From: Sphaerochaetaceae bacterium
GTDB lineage: Bacteria; Spirochaetota; Spirochaetia; Sphaerochaetales; Sphaerochaetaceae
Assembly: GCA_024698005.1 (NCBI GenBank)
Contig: JAILRW010000058.1
Span: 1-45,324 of the forward strand
DNA: 45,324 nucleotides
Direction: 5' to 3'
Both the position numbers and the translations under genes were made by a program. Of this stretch, positions 7,279-15,386 are shown one piece after another (position 1 is the stretch's first letter; each line of letters begins with the position of its first letter). The notes beneath the pieces are model-generated. The model was not told the DNA's origin and made no database searches. It worked only from the letters and a program-made list of their open reading frames with translations.

Positions 7279-7291
7279 TAGGAGATATAAT

Positions 7292-8554
7292 ATGTATTTT
7301 GTTTCAACTAGAGATAAGGAAAAGCAGAATAGACTCTGCGCAAGTGAGGCAATCCTTAAAGGGCTTGCTCCAGATGGAGGACTCTATGTTCCATCAGAGC
7401 TCCCTCAGCTTTCAAAGGATGTTAATGTAGATCTTCCATATGACGAGTTTGCCTATAGAGTTCTTCTTCCTTTCTTTGATGGGGACAAGAATCTTTCCAA
7501 GGAAGATCTCAGGGATATCTGCCGTGGTGCTTTCAACTTCCCAATTCCTCTTAACAAGCTTTCTTCTACTTCTGTTCTAGAGCTGTTTCACGGCCCAACA
7601 GCCGCTTTCAAGGATTTTGGTGCAAGATTCCTTGCTTTCACAATGGAAAAGCTCCTGGTAAAGAAAAATGAGAAGCTTTGTATTCTTGTTGCTACCTCTG
7701 GTGATACTGGTGGTGCAGTTGCTTCTGCTTTCTATAAGAGGCAGAACCTTTCTGTAAAGGTTCTCTTTCCGAAGGGAAGAGTTGCTGAGAGACAGAAGAA
7801 GCAGCTCACATGTTGGGGTGAAAATGTCGAATCCTATGAGGTAAGAGGTAGCTTTGACGACTGTCAGAGAATGGTCAAGAGCGCTTTTGTTGATAAGGAC
7901 CTTTCTGGCCTTTCTTCTGCAAACTCCATCAACCTTGGTCGTCTCCTTCCTCAGATGGTCTACTATGTATATGCTTCAATGCTCTACGTAAAGCAGTATG
8001 GTAAGTCTCCTGTTATCATCGTTCCATCTGGAAACGTTGGAAACTGTACTGGTGCTTACTGGGCAAGAAAGATTGGCTCTCCTATAAAGAGAGTTGCTCT
8101 TGCAGTCAATGCAAATACAACCATTCCTGAATATCTTGAGAGTGGAAAGTACAATCCTCGTGATGCTATCAAGACAATTGCCAACGCAATGGATGTTGGT
8201 GCGCCAAGCAACATGGAGCGTTTGTTCGATCTCTTCAAGAGCTATGAGGAGATGTGTGAAAATGTCTCTGCCTGGTCTGTAAATGATGATGAAATCAGAA
8301 GGACTATCAAGGAAGTATACAGTGAAGAGAAGTATGTGATGTGTCCTCATACTGCCTGTGGCGAGAGAGTGAGAAGGGATCACTTTGCAGGTGAAGATAC
8401 GATAATTGTATCAACTGCTCATCCAGCTAAGTTTGAAACTATTGTTGAGCCTTTGATCGGTATAACAGTTGAAATGCCTGCATCTCTTTCTTCTCTTATG
8501 GACAAGAAGAGTATTTATAAGGAGATCGATGCAGATTACCATCTACTCTTCTGA
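7292..8554 (+). CDS. thrC: threonine synthase
   Basis: The protein is 420 aa. It is a PLP enzyme converting O-phosphohomoserine to threonine. The PLP lysine lies in GPTAAFKDFGARF (near residue 110), and the phosphate-binding loop SGDTGGAVASAF follows. Length and motifs match the ThrC class found in E. coli and Bacteroidetes. The ribosome-binding site GGAGAT sits 6 nt before the ATG. It is 13 bp downstream of thrA and clearly shares its message, so two of the last three steps of threonine synthesis are coupled; homoserine kinase (thrB) is not in the window. Confidence 0.95.
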   Translation: MYFVSTRDKEKQNRLCASEAILKGLAPDGGLYVPSELPQLSKDVNVDLPYDEFAYRVLLPFFDGDKNLSKEDLRDICRGAFNFPIPLNKLSSTSVLELFHGPTAAFKDFGARFLAFTMEKLLVKKNEKLCILVATSGDTGGAVASAFYKRQNLSVKVLFPKGRVAERQKKQLTCWGENVESYEVRGSFDDCQRMVKSAFVDKDLSGLSSANSINLGRLLPQMVYYVYASMLYVKQYGKSPVIIVPSGNVGNCTGAYWARKIGSPIKRVALAVNANTTIPEYLESGKYNPRDAIKTIANAMDVGAPSNMERLFDLFKSYEEMCENVSAWSVNDDEIRRTIKEVYSEEKYVMCPHTACGERVRRDHFAGEDTIIVSTAHPAKFETIVEPLIGITVEMPASLSSLMDKKSIYKEIDADYHLLF

Positions 8555-8572
8555 TTGCTCAATAAAGACAAG

Positions 8573-8604
8573 AAAGGCGTCACTGTTCTGTGGCGCCTTT
8601 TGTC
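8573..8604. terminator. shared bidirectional terminator, thrC and inhibitor lipoprotein
   Basis: AAAGGCG-CAC pairs with GTG-CGCCTTT around one mismatch and a 6-nt loop. The plus side continues TTTTGTCG and the minus side TTTCTTGTCTTTATT, so it can serve both convergent units. Confidence 0.7.
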
Positions 8605-8606
8605 GT

Positions 8607-9032
8607 TTATAAGGTTTGTGTATGAGATAGCTGTAAGCCCACGCTTACGTTAACTTTCTTCTTTTTTACTCTTACATTCACTTCTTTCGTCTCTATAGCT
8701 TCATTCTCCCATGGTCTCATGTAGCAGAATTTAATCTTTGCATAGCCTTCCTTAAGAGCTGTGAAGTTGAAACTGTGAACTCCTCCAACTCCAACAAAGC
8801 CATCTTTTGCCTTGTTTTGCTTGTAGTTTTCAGAAGCAAGAAGTATACAGTCTCCTTCGATTTCATAGCTCCAGCTATAGCCAGTAGTAGGATTCTCTTC
8901 AAGTTCCAGAGTGAAATCATCACCTGGATGAACTTTGATTTCATCGCCATTTACGAAGCTGATACTCTTTGACTGACATGAGCAGAATAGTGCTAATGCT
9001 AATATCAGAAGTGCAAATAGTATTTTTTTCAT
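8607..9032 (-). CDS. chagasin-like (inhibitor I42) cysteine-protease-inhibitor lipoprotein
   Basis: The protein is 141 aa. It starts with a lipoprotein signal (MKKILFALLILALALFCSC), Cys about 19 being the likely lipidation site, so it should be anchored in a membrane facing the periplasm or surface. The mature domain carries the three chagasin loops: NPTTGYSW, the Gly-rich GVGGVHSFNF, and RPWENE. Chagasin-family proteins block papain-type (C1) cysteine proteases, in bacteria perhaps the cell's own or a host's. Its ATG overlaps the stop of the upstream MATE gene (ATGA), and it also has AAGGAG 10 nt upstream. It is the last gene of the recQ-MATE-inhibitor unit. Confidence 0.88.
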   Translation of the reverse strand: MKKILFALLILALALFCSCQSKSISFVNGDEIKVHPGDDFTLELEENPTTGYSWSYEIEGDCILLASENYKQNKAKDGFVGVGGVHSFNFTALKEGYAKIKFCYMRPWENEAIETKEVNVRVKKKKVNVSVGLQLSHTQTL

Positions 9033-10411
9033 CTGCTAGATACTCCTTCAATCATCCAATGTCCCTTAAAATAATACACTATGAAAAGTATTGCTGTCAC
9101 TGTCCATGTTATTGGATAGCAGAGCATTATAGATATTATTCCAGGCCAGATTCTTGCCCCTGTGAACATCCAGAGGAATCTGAGAACACAGATTCCTGTT
9201 AGAGTGAGTACTGTCGATGTAAATACCTTTCCACACCCTTTGATGACTCCAGATAGAATTTCGATTGGGAGAAATACCATGTAGAATGGCACAACTATCT
9301 TTATTATTGTTACTCCTATTTCAATTACATTTATATCATCAGTAAAGAGTGCTACGAGATTACTTCCAAATGTAAGGTATAATAATTCAATAAGCACTGT
9401 GACGATCAGAGCAAGCAAGGTGCATTCCCACATTCCTTTCCTGATCCTTTCTCTGTTTCCAGCCCCATAGTTCTGGCCTACAAAGGTTGTTATGGAGATT
9501 CCAAATGCATTGTCGATCATCCAGAAGAATGCATCTATCTTGCTGTAGGCTGCCCAGGCAGCAACTGCATCGGTTCCAAGGCTGTTTACTCCTGACTGGA
9601 TCAGTAGATTTGTAATATTGAAAAGTGCAGACTGAATGCCAACAGGAACACCTATCCTGATTATATCTCCAAGCTCCTTTATGTCGAACCCTATCTTCTT
9701 CCAGTTGATTTTGAAGCCATAATTCAAACGGAGAAGGTATATGAGTGTAAACAGCATCGAGACAGCCTGGGATATGACTGTTGCCAGTGCTGCACCTACG
9801 ACACCCATATTGAAATATCCAATGAATAGGAAATCGAGGAAAATATTCACAATACTTCCTGTGATAAGGAAGTATAGAGGATGACGGCTATCACCAAGTG
9901 CCCTGAAAATGCCACAGCCCATATTATATAGGACCAGAGTCATGCTTCCTGCAAAATAGATCTTCAGGTAGGTGTTGGATATGTCCATGATCTCAACAGG
10001 TGTACCTATCAATGAAAGCATGTTTTTAGAAAGCAAGAAACCAAACATGGTTATTACGGTACCGCAAGCTAATGCTAGGGCCAATGATGTATGTACTGCC
10101 TTGTCTGTCCTTTCTGTATTGCCAGATCCATAGCGTTGCGCAATTATGACTGAAGCTCCGGATGATAGTCCAATAAAGAAGTTTATAAGTAGATTTATTA
10201 TTACAGCAGTGCTTCCGCCAACAGCTGCAAGCGCTCCCTTTCCCAGGTAACGGCCAACAATAATGGCATCTGCAGTGTTGTAGAGTTGCTGGAAGAATGA
10301 TCCAAATAGAATTGGAAAGAAAAAAGAAAGAAGAGCCTTTGCGATTGGCCCTTCAGTTATAAAATTATTTATACTGTTTTTCACAGTCGTGGATAATAGA
10401 CCTAAGTTCAA
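9029..10411 (-). CDS. MATE-family multidrug/sodium antiporter
   Basis: The protein is 460 aa with about 12 predicted membrane helices. The N-terminal FPILFGSFFQQLYNTADAII and the later GIQSALFNITNLLIQSGVN are the paired MATE motifs of the two six-helix halves. These transporters export cationic compounds in exchange for Na+ or H+; the substrate cannot be read from sequence. The start is uncertain: a TTG at 10411 gives the length above, while a GTG 9 codons later is also possible, and neither has a clear ribosome-binding site. It begins 18 nt after recQ and ends by 4-bp overlap with the inhibitor gene, so it is probably translated from the recQ message. Confidence 0.88.
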   Translation of the reverse strand: MNLGLLSTTVKNSINNFITEGPIAKALLSFFFPILFGSFFQQLYNTADAIIVGRYLGKGALAAVGGSTAVIINLLINFFIGLSSGASVIIAQRYGSGNTERTDKAVHTSLALALACGTVITMFGFLLSKNMLSLIGTPVEIMDISNTYLKIYFAGSMTLVLYNMGCGIFRALGDSRHPLYFLITGSIVNIFLDFLFIGYFNMGVVGAALATVISQAVSMLFTLIYLLRLNYGFKINWKKIGFDIKELGDIIRIGVPVGIQSALFNITNLLIQSGVNSLGTDAVAAWAAYSKIDAFFWMIDNAFGISITTFVGQNYGAGNRERIRKGMWECTLLALIVTVLIELLYLTFGSNLVALFTDDINVIEIGVTIIKIVVPFYMVFLPIEILSGVIKGCGKVFTSTVLTLTGICVLRFLWMFTGARIWPGIISIMLCYPITWTVTAILFIVYYFKGHWMIEGVSSR

Positions 10412-10429
10412 AAAAAAGATATAGGATTT

Positions 10430-11782
10430 TCATTTATTTTTTACCCATTTGTATCTTTTAAATCTTTTTGTTACAAGACCAAATTCTATAGCTCTATCAA
10501 GTGCTCTTGTTACAGTATTTCTATCAAAATGAGTCATTCTCATGAGTCTTCTTATTATCTCTATTCTGCTATGAAAATATGGTATTCCTATCGCTTTCTT
10601 TACAATCTGTTCTCCCCTTGATTGTGTATATTTACCTTCACATCCATCACAACCAGAACACGCTTCCACAAGTGGCCTTCCAAGTGTTTGTATCAACTTG
10701 CTTCTTATGCAGCCATCTGTTGTGAATAGCTCATAGAGAGGGCTTTTATTAAATGGATTTAAAAGGACATATGAAGTGCTCTCAAGTCCATCTCTTCCAG
10801 CTCTTCCCGCTTCCTGTAGATAGTCCTGGCTGTTATCTGGTAGATAGAGGTGTATCACTGTTCTTACATGTTTTGAATCAACACCAAGGCCAAAGGCATT
10901 GGTTGCTGCAAGTACTGCTCCGTCTTCATCTCTGAACCATGCTTCTGTTTTTATTCTTTCATCCTTATCAAGTCCAGCATGGTAATAACGGGTGGGGTAG
11001 AATGCAGAAAGATAAGCTGAAACGATTTCGCATTTTTTTCTAGTTCCACAGTAGATTATTGCTTTTCTGCTCTGAACGCTTTCAAGAAGAGTTTTTATAT
11101 CTAATAAAGGGAATAGTGATCTTACACGTCTGTAGATGATATTCTCTCTGTCTGCAGATGATATGAATACATAAGGATCATCAGTGAATATCAATTCTTT
11201 TAATCTATCTACTGTCTCAGTATTGCAAGTAGCAGAGAAGGCAAGGATAGCCTTTGGATTTAAAGTAGATATTGCGTGGGGAAGGTTGAGGTAGGCAGGA
11301 CGAAAAGTCTCACCCCAGGAAATAACAGTGTGTGCTTCATCAAGAACTAGAAAGGAGAATTTATATTCCCTGAGGTGAGTTAGGATACTTTCCTGTGTCA
11401 GCATCTCTGGATTTGTGATTATAAGACGCGATTTCTTCAGTGAAAGCTGTTTGAAAGCATTCTGTTTTTCTTCCCAGCTCATTCCGCCCTTCAAGAGGAC
11501 AAAAGGGATGTTTAGTTTCCTAAGCTTTTCTGATTGGTCATTCATCAATGAAATAACAGGAAAGATTAAGATGCTGATATCATTGGACAGATAAGAGGGA
11601 AGAAGAAAACAGATGGATTTACCAAAGCCAGTAGATAGCAGTGCTAAGAGATTCTCTCTTTTTGTACTGTTTTCGTAGTTATGAATCTTTTCTATAAGAA
11701 GTTTCTGGTTAGGTTTTAAACACCTTATGCCAAAGACCTTGAGCGCTGTATTATCAATAAAATCTAGATTATCTGTATCCAT
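10430..11782 (-). CDS. recQ: RecQ-type ATP-dependent DNA helicase
   Basis: The protein is 450 aa. It is a 3'-5' DNA helicase of superfamily 2 used in recombination and fork repair. Walker A is the variant STGFGKSICF (near residue 50), followed by LVLDEAHTVISWG (DEAH) and FSATC (motif III). Motifs IV-VI include YCGTRKK, ATNAFGLGVD and QEAGRAGRDG. A zinc-binding segment (CSGCDGC, near 365) and a short winged-helix region close the protein. It is shorter than E. coli RecQ (about 610 aa) because it has no HRDC domain. No ribosome-binding site is obvious before the ATG, and the upstream 200 bp is very A+T-rich. It leads the recQ-MATE-inhibitor unit. Confidence 0.92.
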   Translation of the reverse strand: MDTDNLDFIDNTALKVFGIRCLKPNQKLLIEKIHNYENSTKRENLLALLSTGFGKSICFLLPSYLSNDISILIFPVISLMNDQSEKLRKLNIPFVLLKGGMSWEEKQNAFKQLSLKKSRLIITNPEMLTQESILTHLREYKFSFLVLDEAHTVISWGETFRPAYLNLPHAISTLNPKAILAFSATCNTETVDRLKELIFTDDPYVFISSADRENIIYRRVRSLFPLLDIKTLLESVQSRKAIIYCGTRKKCEIVSAYLSAFYPTRYYHAGLDKDERIKTEAWFRDEDGAVLAATNAFGLGVDSKHVRTVIHLYLPDNSQDYLQEAGRAGRDGLESTSYVLLNPFNKSPLYELFTTDGCIRSKLIQTLGRPLVEACSGCDGCEGKYTQSRGEQIVKKAIGIPYFHSRIEIIRRLMRMTHFDRNTVTRALDRAIEFGLVTKRFKRYKWVKNK

Positions 11783-11940
11783 ACATTAATCTAGTAATTA
11801 AATATAAATATTGTTTTAAAATGATAATAATAATCTGAAATCGGAATAATAAATATATTTAGAATATATTATATATTGTTGGTATATAACAGACTGTGAT
11901 TATATATTTCTTAATTAATTTATTGAATAATAAGGAGATA

Positions 11941-11968
11941 AAAAATATAGGGTCCCTGAGGACCCTAT
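11941..11968 (-). terminator. ackA terminator
   Basis: ATAGGGTCC pairs perfectly with GGACCCTAT around a 4-nt loop. On the minus strand it is followed by ATTTTTTAT. The plus side lacks a T-run. Confidence 0.85.
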
Positions 11969-11992
11969 TTAGAATCAGAATGATTCAATTAA

Positions 11993-13333
11993 TTACTTTG
12001 CTGGCTTAGCAATGATCTTTGCAAGCTCTGGCTTCTTCTCGAGGTTACCTACGAGACCTCTAGCTCTTGCCTTGTTGACATAGTTAGGATCTTCGAAGGT
12101 GTAGTGGAAGTTGGTATGAACATCATATGTTCCCTTCATGAGAGCATATGCATCTTCAGTCATTACGAGCTCTTCATCGGTTGGGATGACGAAGATCTTG
12201 ACCTTGGAGTCATCAGCACTGATGCATGTCTCAGCATTTCTGCAGTGTGAAAGATCGTTCTTCTCGAGGTCGAGCTTGATTCCGAGGTTTTCGAGGCCTT
12301 CACAAGCACCCTTTCTAACAGTCTCACCCATCTCACCAACACCTGCGGTGAAGACGATTGCATCTACCTTGCCATCGAGAACTGCATAGTAGGAACCGAT
12401 ATACTTCTTAAGTCTGTAGCACTCGAGGTCAACACCGAGCTGAGCCTTCTTGTCGCCTTCGCTTGCAGCCTTAGCAACATCTCTTCTATCAGACATGCCA
12501 CAGAGACCTACGAGACCAGACTTCTTGTTCATAAGAGTATCCATTTCAGCAGCAGTTACGCCGAGGTTCTTGCACATATAAGGAACAATTGCTGGATCCA
12601 TATCACCAGTTCTGGTACCCATTACAAGACCTTCAAGAGGAGTAAGACCCATGGATGTATCAACACAGACACCGTTCTTTACAGCACAAGCTGAAGCACC
12701 GTTACCAATGTGGAGGATGATGATGTTGGTGTCCTTGTTTTCCTTACCAAGGAGAACTGCAGCTCTCTTTGCACAGTAGAGGTGGCTGGTTCCGTGGAAG
12801 CCATATCTTCTGACATTGAACTTCTTATACCAGTCATATGGTACTGCATACATGAAAGCAGCTTCTGGCATTGTCTGGTGCCATGCTGTATCCATGACGA
12901 TTGCCTGAGGTACGTTTGGCATGAGCTTTCTAGCTACTTCGATACCCATGATGTTTGCTGGCATGTGGAGTGGGCCAAGTGGGATGATCTCCTTGAGCTT
13001 CTCGATAACCTCGTCAGTTACGAGTGTGGACTTCTTGAAGTATTCACCACCATGGAGAACTCTGTGACCTACAGCACCGATTTCGTCGAGGGACTTGATA
13101 CAGCCATACTTCTCGTCAACGAGCATCTTGAGAATGAGCTGGATAGCTTCCATGTGTGTTGGGCTGGAGAATCTTGTTTCATAGACTTCCTTGCCAGTTG
13201 TCTTCTGCTCGATAGTAGAATATTCAAGACCAATTCTCTCTACGATACCTACACAAAGTACGTCCTTGTTGTCCCAGTCATAGACCTGGTACTTTGCTGA
13301 GGAACTGCCACAGTTAAGTGTCAAAATAACCAT
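11993..13333 (-). CDS. ackA: acetate kinase
   Basis: The protein is 446 aa. It interconverts acetyl phosphate + ADP and acetate + ATP, the ATP-yielding end of acetate fermentation. The N terminus MVILTLNCGSSSAKYQ, HRVLHGG, and the central GTSHLYC, HIGNGAS and GTRTGDMDP segments are acetate-kinase signatures. The family normally ends soon after IPTDEELVMTEDA; here about 42 residues rich in Lys, Ala and Arg follow. The ribosome-binding site CAGGAG stands 8 nt before the ATG, and a good promoter lies about 55 nt upstream. It is monocistronic; phosphotransacetylase is not adjacent. Confidence 0.96.
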   Translation of the reverse strand: MVILTLNCGSSSAKYQVYDWDNKDVLCVGIVERIGLEYSTIEQKTTGKEVYETRFSSPTHMEAIQLILKMLVDEKYGCIKSLDEIGAVGHRVLHGGEYFKKSTLVTDEVIEKLKEIIPLGPLHMPANIMGIEVARKLMPNVPQAIVMDTAWHQTMPEAAFMYAVPYDWYKKFNVRRYGFHGTSHLYCAKRAAVLLGKENKDTNIIILHIGNGASACAVKNGVCVDTSMGLTPLEGLVMGTRTGDMDPAIVPYMCKNLGVTAAEMDTLMNKKSGLVGLCGMSDRRDVAKAASEGDKKAQLGVDLECYRLKKYIGSYYAVLDGKVDAIVFTAGVGEMGETVRKGACEGLENLGIKLDLEKNDLSHCRNAETCISADDSKVKIFVIPTDEELVMTEDAYALMKGTYDVHTNFHYTFEDPNYVNKARARGLVGNLEKKPELAKIIAKPAK

Positions 13334-13387
13334 ATAAAAACTCCTGTTAAAAGATATTCTTTGCCAATATAGCTAAATACTTTAAAA

Positions 13388-13416
13388 ATTTTATCTGTAT
13401 TTAGAAAGTAAGGCAA
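13388..13416 (-). promoter_or_regulatory. ackA promoter
   Basis: Minus strand: TTGCCT, 17-nt spacer, TAAAAT. It implies a leader of roughly 50 nt with a normal ribosome-binding site. Confidence 0.65.
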
Positions 13417-13469
13417 CACCAAAATCGGTATCATTACAACAGTATTACATTTTTCATGCTAGATAAGGC

Positions 13470-14441
13470 ATGTTGATAATTTTGCTTCTAATTCTATGTT
13501 CATCTCTATTTGCTTCGTCTATTACATATTATCCAGATAGGACAGCTTTGACCTTTTATTCAGATAACCTATATGTGAATACCTACAGTAAGGAATTCAA
13601 CTATAAATATAGAGGCTTCGAAGCAGGCCTTTTGGATAAGAGATATTACGAACGACTCTACTCTCCGTTTGCTGGAAAAACAGATCTGAGTGGAGTAGCT
13701 ATAAAGCATAAGAGAAGCGAATTCTACCTCCTCTATGATCCAGTTGTCTCACCTGGATATTTCTACAGTGGAGAGCATTTGAAACTAGCTTTAGCCGCTA
13801 ACAAAAGCAGTGATGGTAAGAATGTATTTCTGCTATCAAATGACCAAAGAGGAGCAGGGGAAGGAATCAGGGCAGATATCGCATACGAGGGGTCCTTATT
13901 ATCTATTGGTTCTACAATCGGTTTTTTCAATGAGTTGGGTTTCAGATATGCCTTCCGGGGAGGAATTAGAAAGAACGGATTCGATGTAAACTATGTCAGA
14001 GGGGTATTCCCAGGGGAAGGTAGAGTATACGAAGAGTATGTAAGCGTCGCTTATAAAAGTAAGTATCTTGATGTATTGTATACACTTGGACGTGGAAGTG
14101 AGCCAATAAAGGTTGCGACATGGAGAGAGCGATATAGTAGAGAAAGAATAATACTCAAATATAGTAAGGGAGGCTTGGTATTGGATCAGAGAGGTGAATT
14201 TAGAAAGACAGGAAAGCTATCTTTCTCTAGTACAATCTCCCTTTATTATTCAAAATGGATGATTATCTGCAAAAACTTGGATGTGTTTTATTTCTCCTAC
14301 AGAACCAAATATTTCAGTATCAGAATTGGCACAGATAGCTCTTGGGTATTCAAGTTATCAATAGAGAGAAAATCGCTGAGATTCTCTTTTTCGTTCTCTT
14401 CAAAAAACGAGGCCACTTGCTATCTGACATATAGATTCTAG
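13470..14441 (+). CDS. secreted protein, probable outer-membrane beta-barrel
   Basis: The protein is 323 aa; family not recognised. A short signal peptide (MLIILLLILCSSLFASS) leads into a Tyr/Phe-rich, strand-alternating sequence with few Cys, ending CYLTYRF. The terminal Phe and many Tyr/Phe/Ser strands are what an outer-membrane barrel would show. No normal ribosome-binding site is seen; a TAGATA preceded by TG (an extended -10) lies 4 nt before the ATG, so the exact start may be one codon later (TTG). The last 4 bp (CTAG) are shared with the stop of convergent murB. Confidence 0.65.
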   Translation: MLIILLLILCSSLFASSITYYPDRTALTFYSDNLYVNTYSKEFNYKYRGFEAGLLDKRYYERLYSPFAGKTDLSGVAIKHKRSEFYLLYDPVVSPGYFYSGEHLKLALAANKSSDGKNVFLLSNDQRGAGEGIRADIAYEGSLLSIGSTIGFFNELGFRYAFRGGIRKNGFDVNYVRGVFPGEGRVYEEYVSVAYKSKYLDVLYTLGRGSEPIKVATWRERYSRERIILKYSKGGLVLDQRGEFRKTGKLSFSSTISLYYSKWMIICKNLDVFYFSYRTKYFSIRIGTDSSWVFKLSIERKSLRFSFSFSSKNEATCYLTYRF

Positions 14442-15334
14442 AACTCGCCGAGAAGCCTTATTTCATATTCCAGATCTATGCCTTTCTTTTCCTTTACAAG
14501 GTCTATAAGTTGCTGTGAAAGTTCATAGAAATCCTGACTTGTTGCATTACCTGTATTGATGAGAACATTTGCATTGAATTCAGAGACCATTGCCCCTCCA
14601 ACACGCATTCCCTTGGCACCTAGTTCATCAAGGATTTTTCCAGCACTTTCACCCTCTGGGTTCTTGAAGAAACAGCCTAGTGATGGGTATTTGAACTGCC
14701 CCGTCTCTACTCTAATTTTCTGGTAGTTTTCCTTTTCAAGCTTGGACTCTTTGGTGTTGAGACTAGGAATCAATCTGAAGGCTGCTCTGATAACAACATC
14801 ATCCTGAGTAAATAGGCTCTTTCGGTAGGAGAAGGTATCAGAGTAGTGGGGCATTCTCCTGATATCTCCATCCTTGTTCAGGTAGTCAACATAGAAACAG
14901 AAGTCGCCAGCAGAAATACCATTGGCACCTGCATTGCCAAACACTGCTCCTCCAACAGTGCCAGGAATACCTCCTAACTTCTCAAGTCCCTTGAGATTGT
15001 GTTCAATTGCCTTGTCGATTACGTTATCAAGCTTTTCTCCTGCATGGGCAACTAGCAGGCTTCCCATTATTGTTATTCCCTTGAGGTTCTTTGTTGAAAT
15101 TACCAGACCCTCTATCTTCTTATCGGAAATGAGAGTATTGGTGGTCCCTCCTAGTACAGTGATAGGTGTAGATGTTCTCTTTGCTTCTTTTACCAGAAGG
15201 GCAAGCTCCTCATTATTCTTTGGAAAAGCAAGGATTTCAGCCTCTCCTCCACAGTGCAGATAGGAGTATCTGGACAACCTCTCATTGGTCAGTATATTGA
15301 TTTTTTCACTGTATAGGCCTACATTAAATTCCAT
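14438..15334 (-). CDS. murB: UDP-N-acetylenolpyruvoylglucosamine reductase
   Basis: The protein is 298 aa. It is a cytoplasmic FAD enzyme making UDP-N-acetylmuramate, the second committed step of peptidoglycan synthesis. FAD-binding segments LGGTTNTLI and GGIPGTVGGAVFGNAGANG are clear, as are YRKSLF and the C-terminal YEIRLLGEF. I start at MEFNVGLYSEK: a perfect TATAAT sits 6 nt before that ATG, whereas the frame's extra 37 upstream codons run through that promoter into cysS. Its message therefore seems leaderless. Divergent from cysS, with interlocked promoters. Confidence 0.93.
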   Translation of the reverse strand: MEFNVGLYSEKINILTNERLSRYSYLHCGGEAEILAFPKNNEELALLVKEAKRTSTPITVLGGTTNTLISDKKIEGLVISTKNLKGITIMGSLLVAHAGEKLDNVIDKAIEHNLKGLEKLGGIPGTVGGAVFGNAGANGISAGDFCFYVDYLNKDGDIRRMPHYSDTFSYRKSLFTQDDVVIRAAFRLIPSLNTKESKLEKENYQKIRVETGQFKYPSLGCFFKNPEGESAGKILDELGAKGMRVGGAMVSEFNANVLINTGNATSQDFYELSQQLIDLVKEKKGIDLEYEIRLLGEF

Positions 15335-15340
15335 ATTTTT

Positions 15341-15368
15341 ATTATATTTGAAAATGTAAGTAAAACAA
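15341..15368 (-). promoter_or_regulatory. murB promoter, leaderless layout
   Basis: Minus strand: TTGTTT (15363-15368), 16-nt spacer, TATAAT (15341-15346), then 6 nt to the ATG. Confidence 0.75.
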
Positions 15369-15376
15369 GATATAGG
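15348..15376 (+). promoter_or_regulatory. cysS promoter, interlocked with murB promoter
   Basis: TTGAAA (15348-15353), 17-nt spacer, TATAGG (15371-15376). The murB -35 lies inside the spacer, so the two polymerases would compete for the same DNA. Confidence 0.6.
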
Positions 15377-15386
15377 AGCAATGAGT

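Noticed and set aside
12710-13300. 196-codon frame opposite ackA
   Set aside because: Antisense shadow of a strongly conserved gene; no ribosome-binding site or domain.
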